Source: Daldinia sp. FL1419 (taxonomy: Eukaryota; Ascomycota; Sordariomycetes; Xylariales; Hypoxylaceae). Taken from it: a stretch of 12,315 nucleotides of DNA. A program made the position numbers and the translations under genes. Positions 9,161 to 12,315 of the stretch are shown here, in pieces. The stretch lies in contig MU623740.1 in NCBI GenBank assembly GCA_025201765.1, positions 1 through 12,315 on the forward strand. Reading direction: 5' to 3'. Under the pieces are notes generated by a model. The model made no database searches. It saw only the letters and a program-made list of their open reading frames with translations, and was not told where the DNA came from. Every line of letters starts with the position of its first letter. Position 1 is the first letter of the stretch.

Positions 9161-11400
9161 ATGGCAAATATATAAAAGATTGAAAGATTTATTAAACAAA
9201 GAATATTTTTATTTAAGAAATATAATAAAATAAAATATAGGAATATTTAATTATTTAAATTACAAATTATTTATAAAATTAAAAGAAAAGATATTAATAA
9301 AGAGCAACAATTTTTTATATTAAAAGTAAATCCTTTTTTTTAATTTTAAATTAAATTAATCTTTTTCTAATTATAATAATAAGTTATAATAATGTTGTTT
9401 TTAGTATTTTTGGTAAATTTATTAAATATTTATGTTATTATGCCTTTTAATTATTCTTTAATTCTTTTTTAAATATATTTAATATTTTAAATTTTCTTTT
9501 TGGAGGTCTTAATAAAGGCCTTCTAATAAATTTGATGGAGGAGTTATGGGAGTTTCTTTAAATGTATATTAAGTAGTACAATTATAGTATTAATTGATAA
9601 AATATTAGTAATTATATTAATAACCTTTTATAATATTATTTGGTTAAGTGTAATTAAGGTTAAAAATGATCTTTTAAAGTTAAGATTAATAAATAGGTTA
9701 TTTATTTTAAGAAAGTTGGTTGTATTTGGTGAGGATCTATAAAAAATAAGAAATGTGATGGTGGTTGGATATTTAATTTATTAGATATTTTTAATACCTA
9801 TATAAATTATATAATTAATAAAATATTATATAATAATCTATTTTATTATAAATTTATTAATAATTATTTTTATTAAACAGTTTAAAGATGAGGTTGAAAA
9901 TAAAGATAAGTTTGTGCTAGTTAGGTTTAAATAAAAGGATAAAGATTATAAATGTTTGAAAGTTGCGTTTTGATTGTTTTTTAAATGTATTTAATTATAT
10001 AAGAGGTTTTATAATATTATTAATTTTAATTGTATATATAAAACAAATTATTATTAAATATTATTTATAAATATTATTATTATGATTAATATTGGCTTTA
10101 TTTTTAATATAATGTTTGTTATTATATTAAATAAATTATAAGAGTTTTTTAATTAGGTAATAAAAAACTTTTATTTTTTCCTTAATATTTTAGGGATTTA
10201 AACCTTCGATTATATTATATTAAATTTTTAACGTAAATTTAAAGTAATTATTGAGGAAATATTATTTAATATTTAATAATTAATTTATATTTTTTATATT
10301 AATAAGAATATTATGTTTTAAGTTAAAAAAAAATGGTAACAGGTGTTTAACGAAGAAGAGGAGGATGAATCGGTTAGGTTTCCTAATATAATATTAAATA
10401 TTATTAACAAGGTTACTTTAAATAATAAGGAGGTGATTGTTTTAAATTAATAAAATTATGTAAAGCTTTATTGCCTTAATTCCTAAATATATTGAAACCC
10501 TTTTAATCTATTACCTTTTAAAATTCCTTATACTTATTATAGTTTTTTGTTATTATGGTTATTTATAATATATTCTTGTATTAAAAATAATTTTAAAGTT
10601 ATTTAGTAATGTATGAAAAAAGAATTTAATAATAATTAATAATTAGTAATTATTTATTTTAAAATTAAATATCTTTTTTATTGGGTTTAGTGGGTTAATT
10701 GTTATATCTTTTGTTATAAGATGTATGGTGTAAGGATTATATTTCTTATTGAATCTAATAATAGCAACATTAAATGTTTATTTGAAATAATACATAAAAT
10801 TAATTTAATTAAATTTTATAAAGCACTTTTACATATGGTACATTATTAATTATTTTAATATAATAAAGTAATAACCTAAGAAGAGGTTAAAATTAAATAA
10901 TATATTTTAGGTATTAAATAAATTAATAATATTTCTTTAATTTGTATTAGGTGAGTATTTAATTTGATATTACTTTAATATTAAAAAGTCTTATTATTTT
11001 TACCTTAGTTAAGTAATTTAGTCCTTCTTCTCTTACTTCCTTACAACTATTTTATTTTCTATTAATATAGATTATTTTGTTATTATAAAATATATTTTTA
11101 TATTTAATTAATTGATGAAGATTTTGAAATTAAAGGTATTTTGTATTGAAAAATAAATTTGTTTTATTATATAAGAAAGAGTTTGGTTAATATTTATATT
11201 TTAATTAATATATTAATTAAAAATTAATAATATTTTAAGTTAAATTAATATTTTTATTAATAATATGTGAATCTTATATGGTTAAGTTTTGTGGTTGATT
11301 AATTAATATACCTAAAATATTAGTTAAAGTAATTAATATATAGGGTTTACAGTATTATTAGCGATAAGAAATACTTTCAAATATTTTTTATTTATTTTTA
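9161..11400 (+). pseudogene. Mutator-like (MULE) DDE transposase, nonsense-riddled
   Basis: One plus-strand frame, from ATG 9161 (MANI), is continuous for over 2 kb. TGA occurs at 9533, 9971, 10493, 10952 and 11147, and TAA is scattered through. The MULE core is readable without gaps. LFFKCIQLYKRF precedes NFNCIYKTN (10022-10048), which matches the family's DCTYKTN with catalytic Asp now Asn at 10028-10030. EFFN*V has TAG (10154-10156) where the family has Trp. LGI..F...ILNF*RKFK has Asn (10223-10225) at the second catalytic Asp. LIYIFYINKNI (10280-10312) stands for the LLCxWHIxKNI block. Further on, YGVRIIFLIESNNSNIKC (10724-10777) matches the FGxRTTSxxExxHxxxK segment. MULE transposases cut and paste DNA between terminal repeats. 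This copy is dead. The product was probably of the FAR1-like fungal type. Confidence 0.88.
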
Positions 11401-11445
11401 TATCAAAATCTTTTATAATGGGAAAGTATTGATAATATAAATATT

Positions 11446-11697
11446 GGCAAAGAGGTTAAAAATGAAGTTTAAAATAAAATTTAAAATAAAATTTAAAATG
11501 AGGTTTAAGAAGTGGTTATATTAAGTACTAATCAGATGTCACAACCACCCAAGTGTAACAGGGGTAGATTTTATAAGAGGTTTTTGAATAAGAATTTAAT
11601 TTAACCTTAATCAAAATACCCTTGTGGCAAACCTCTAAAGATATGATTAGAGATGGAAGAGGCACATCTGGAATTAAATCTTCAAATTAAACCTTAA
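11446..11697 (+). pseudogene. Coding-like C-terminal fragment with charged repeats
   Basis: In a frame shifted relative to the transposase, 11446-11697 reads as a charged protein tail: GKEVKNEV, then four-residue repeats ending in TAA (probable Gln), then ILSTNQMSQPPKCNRGRF, KYPCGKPLK and LEMEEAHLELNLQ. It keeps CAA, CAG, CCA and CAC, so it is less mutated than its surroundings. The PP-K-x-x-RGR...NK string is reminiscent of the AT-hook-like basic tail (RGRPxGxxNK) of some fungal MULE transposases. That would make it the C-terminus of the 9161 gene after a frameshift between about 11360 and 11450. It might also be a separate fragment. The transposase frame itself stays open through the repeat. 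Confidence 0.45.
11459..11506 (+). repeat. 12-bp tandem repeat, four units
   Basis: Four 12-bp units (11459-11470, 11471-11482, 11483-11494, 11495-11506) follow the pattern AAAATRARRTTT. The two middle units are identical and differ from the outer ones only by G-to-A changes. The unit is a multiple of three, so it would encode a four-residue repeat (N-E-V-stop and N-K-I-stop in one frame, K-F-K-I in another). It looks like a coding repeat in a decayed protein tail. Confidence 0.75.
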
Positions 11698-11700
11698 AAT

Positions 11701-12315
11701 ATTTTAAATATTATAAATGTTATATTATTAATAATTATAATAATATAATAATTATTTAAAAGATAGGTGGAAATAACCAAAAATATAGTTAAATTATTAA
11801 AGATTTAGATATTATCTGGAAATTTTTTGGTTTTTTAATTATTCTTTTATGAAATTTTCGTAAAAAGTTATATAATTTAATTTATTAGAAATTTAATATT
11901 GTAATAAATAATAAAGAAATATTGCATCGCGTGTGTGATGGTGGTATTGTTAGGAAAAAATAAAAAAGGTAATGTACAGATAATAAATAATTAAATTTGG
12001 AACCTAAATAAATCTATTTTAGAAATCATTATTATATAAAAAAAAGGAATGAAATAAAAATAAAAATTAAATTTAATAAAATAAATATAGTTATAATATT
12101 AATTAATAAATTAGTAAAAATGATTAGATTTAAAATTAATAATTTAATAAAAAAAAATAAAGGTAGAAATTAAAAAGATAGTAAATATATAAAAAATATA
12201 TATTAATATTATAATATTTGTGGAATAAAAATAATACTAAAGTAATATTTTTAAATTAAATAAAATAAAGGAATTAATTAAAAAAATAATAAATAAAAAA
12301 TTAAAATTAATAAAT
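11701..12315. other. A-rich, G-biased flank with no recognised gene
   Basis: The plus strand is A-rich with some G and very little C (12061-12180: 8 G, 0 C), which continues the bias of the MULE domain. One short island near 11920-11945 holds three CpG (ATCGCG) followed by TGTGTGATGGTGG. No coding pattern of a known family, RNA gene, terminator or repeat could be supported. Confidence 0.55.

Larger units (their letters stand above)
9121..11700 (+). mobile_element. Decayed MULE DNA transposon, ends not located
   Basis: The extent is inferred from the transposase frame. The left limit is set where strand composition flips, about 40 bp before ATG 9161. The right limit is where coding-like sequence ends. 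I looked for long terminal inverted repeats and for an 8-10 bp target duplication and could not see them; in such AT-rich, mutated DNA they would be hard to find by eye. The element faces opposite to the LINE. The strand bias continues to the end of the window, so the true right end may lie further on. Confidence 0.5.

Noticed and set aside
2780..11400. Reassigned genetic code (TAA/TAG = Gln) making these real genes
   Set aside because: Many stops do sit at Gln-like positions and TGA is sparse, but TAG falls on a Trp site in the MULE core, catalytic Asp codons are Asn in both elements, TGA also interrupts, and His, Ala, Pro and Thr are nearly absent. Substitution decay explains all of this; recoding explains only the TAA.
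11537..11580. LTR beginning with TGTCACAACC
   Set aside because: The start resembles some Ty3-type LTRs, but there is no second copy in the window, no polypurine tract or primer site, and the bases are better explained as part of a coding-like frame.
1..12315. Organelle genome, apicomplexan or endosymbiont DNA
   Set aside because: The AT content alone would fit, but there are no intact genes, rRNA or tRNA, and the recognisable proteins are eukaryotic transposon enzymes in decayed form.

Overview
The window is an extremely AT-rich eukaryotic stretch, about 85-87% A+T by eye, with no intact gene. The only ATG-started frames of any size on the standard code are two chance-like ones of about 60 codons. 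It is best read as a graveyard of mutated transposable elements, of the kind found in AT-rich heterochromatin, AT-isochores or centromeric DNA of filamentous fungi, where repeat-induced C-to-T mutation (RIP or something similar) operates. The fungal assignment is an inference from the kinds of element and the type of decay. No host gene, rRNA or tRNA was recognised.

Layout. 1-605: AT-rich flank holding a degenerate 18-bp tandem repeat (314-385). 606-7120, minus strand: a decayed non-LTR retrotransposon (LINE, Tad/I-like). A reverse transcriptase frame lies at 2780-3960 with recognisable relics of the polymerase motifs. A linker frame lies at 4640-4985. An unassigned long frame lies upstream at 5602-7120 and could be ORF1. 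A (TTTA)8 tract at 606-643 looks like the 3' tail of the element. Two less mutated coding-like fragments (640-738 and 845-1012) lie just inside that tail. 7120-9120: AT-rich DNA with the same strand bias and nothing I can name. 9161-11400, plus strand: a decayed Mutator-like (MULE) transposase, one reading frame for more than 2 kb, with relics of the DDE region. 11446-11697: a coding-like tail in another frame with a 12-bp repeat. 11700-12315: featureless A-rich DNA.

The strongest overall signal is strand asymmetry. From about 1.2 to 9.1 kb the plus strand has C but almost no G. From about 9.12 kb to the end it has G but almost no C. The switch falls about 40 bp before the MULE frame begins. 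In both identified elements, which face opposite ways, it is the sense strand that has lost its C. The reading frames are kept while Gln, Arg and Trp codons have become stops, catalytic Asp codons have become Asn, and Ala, Pro, Thr and His have nearly vanished from the translations. That is point-mutation decay, not an alternative genetic code.
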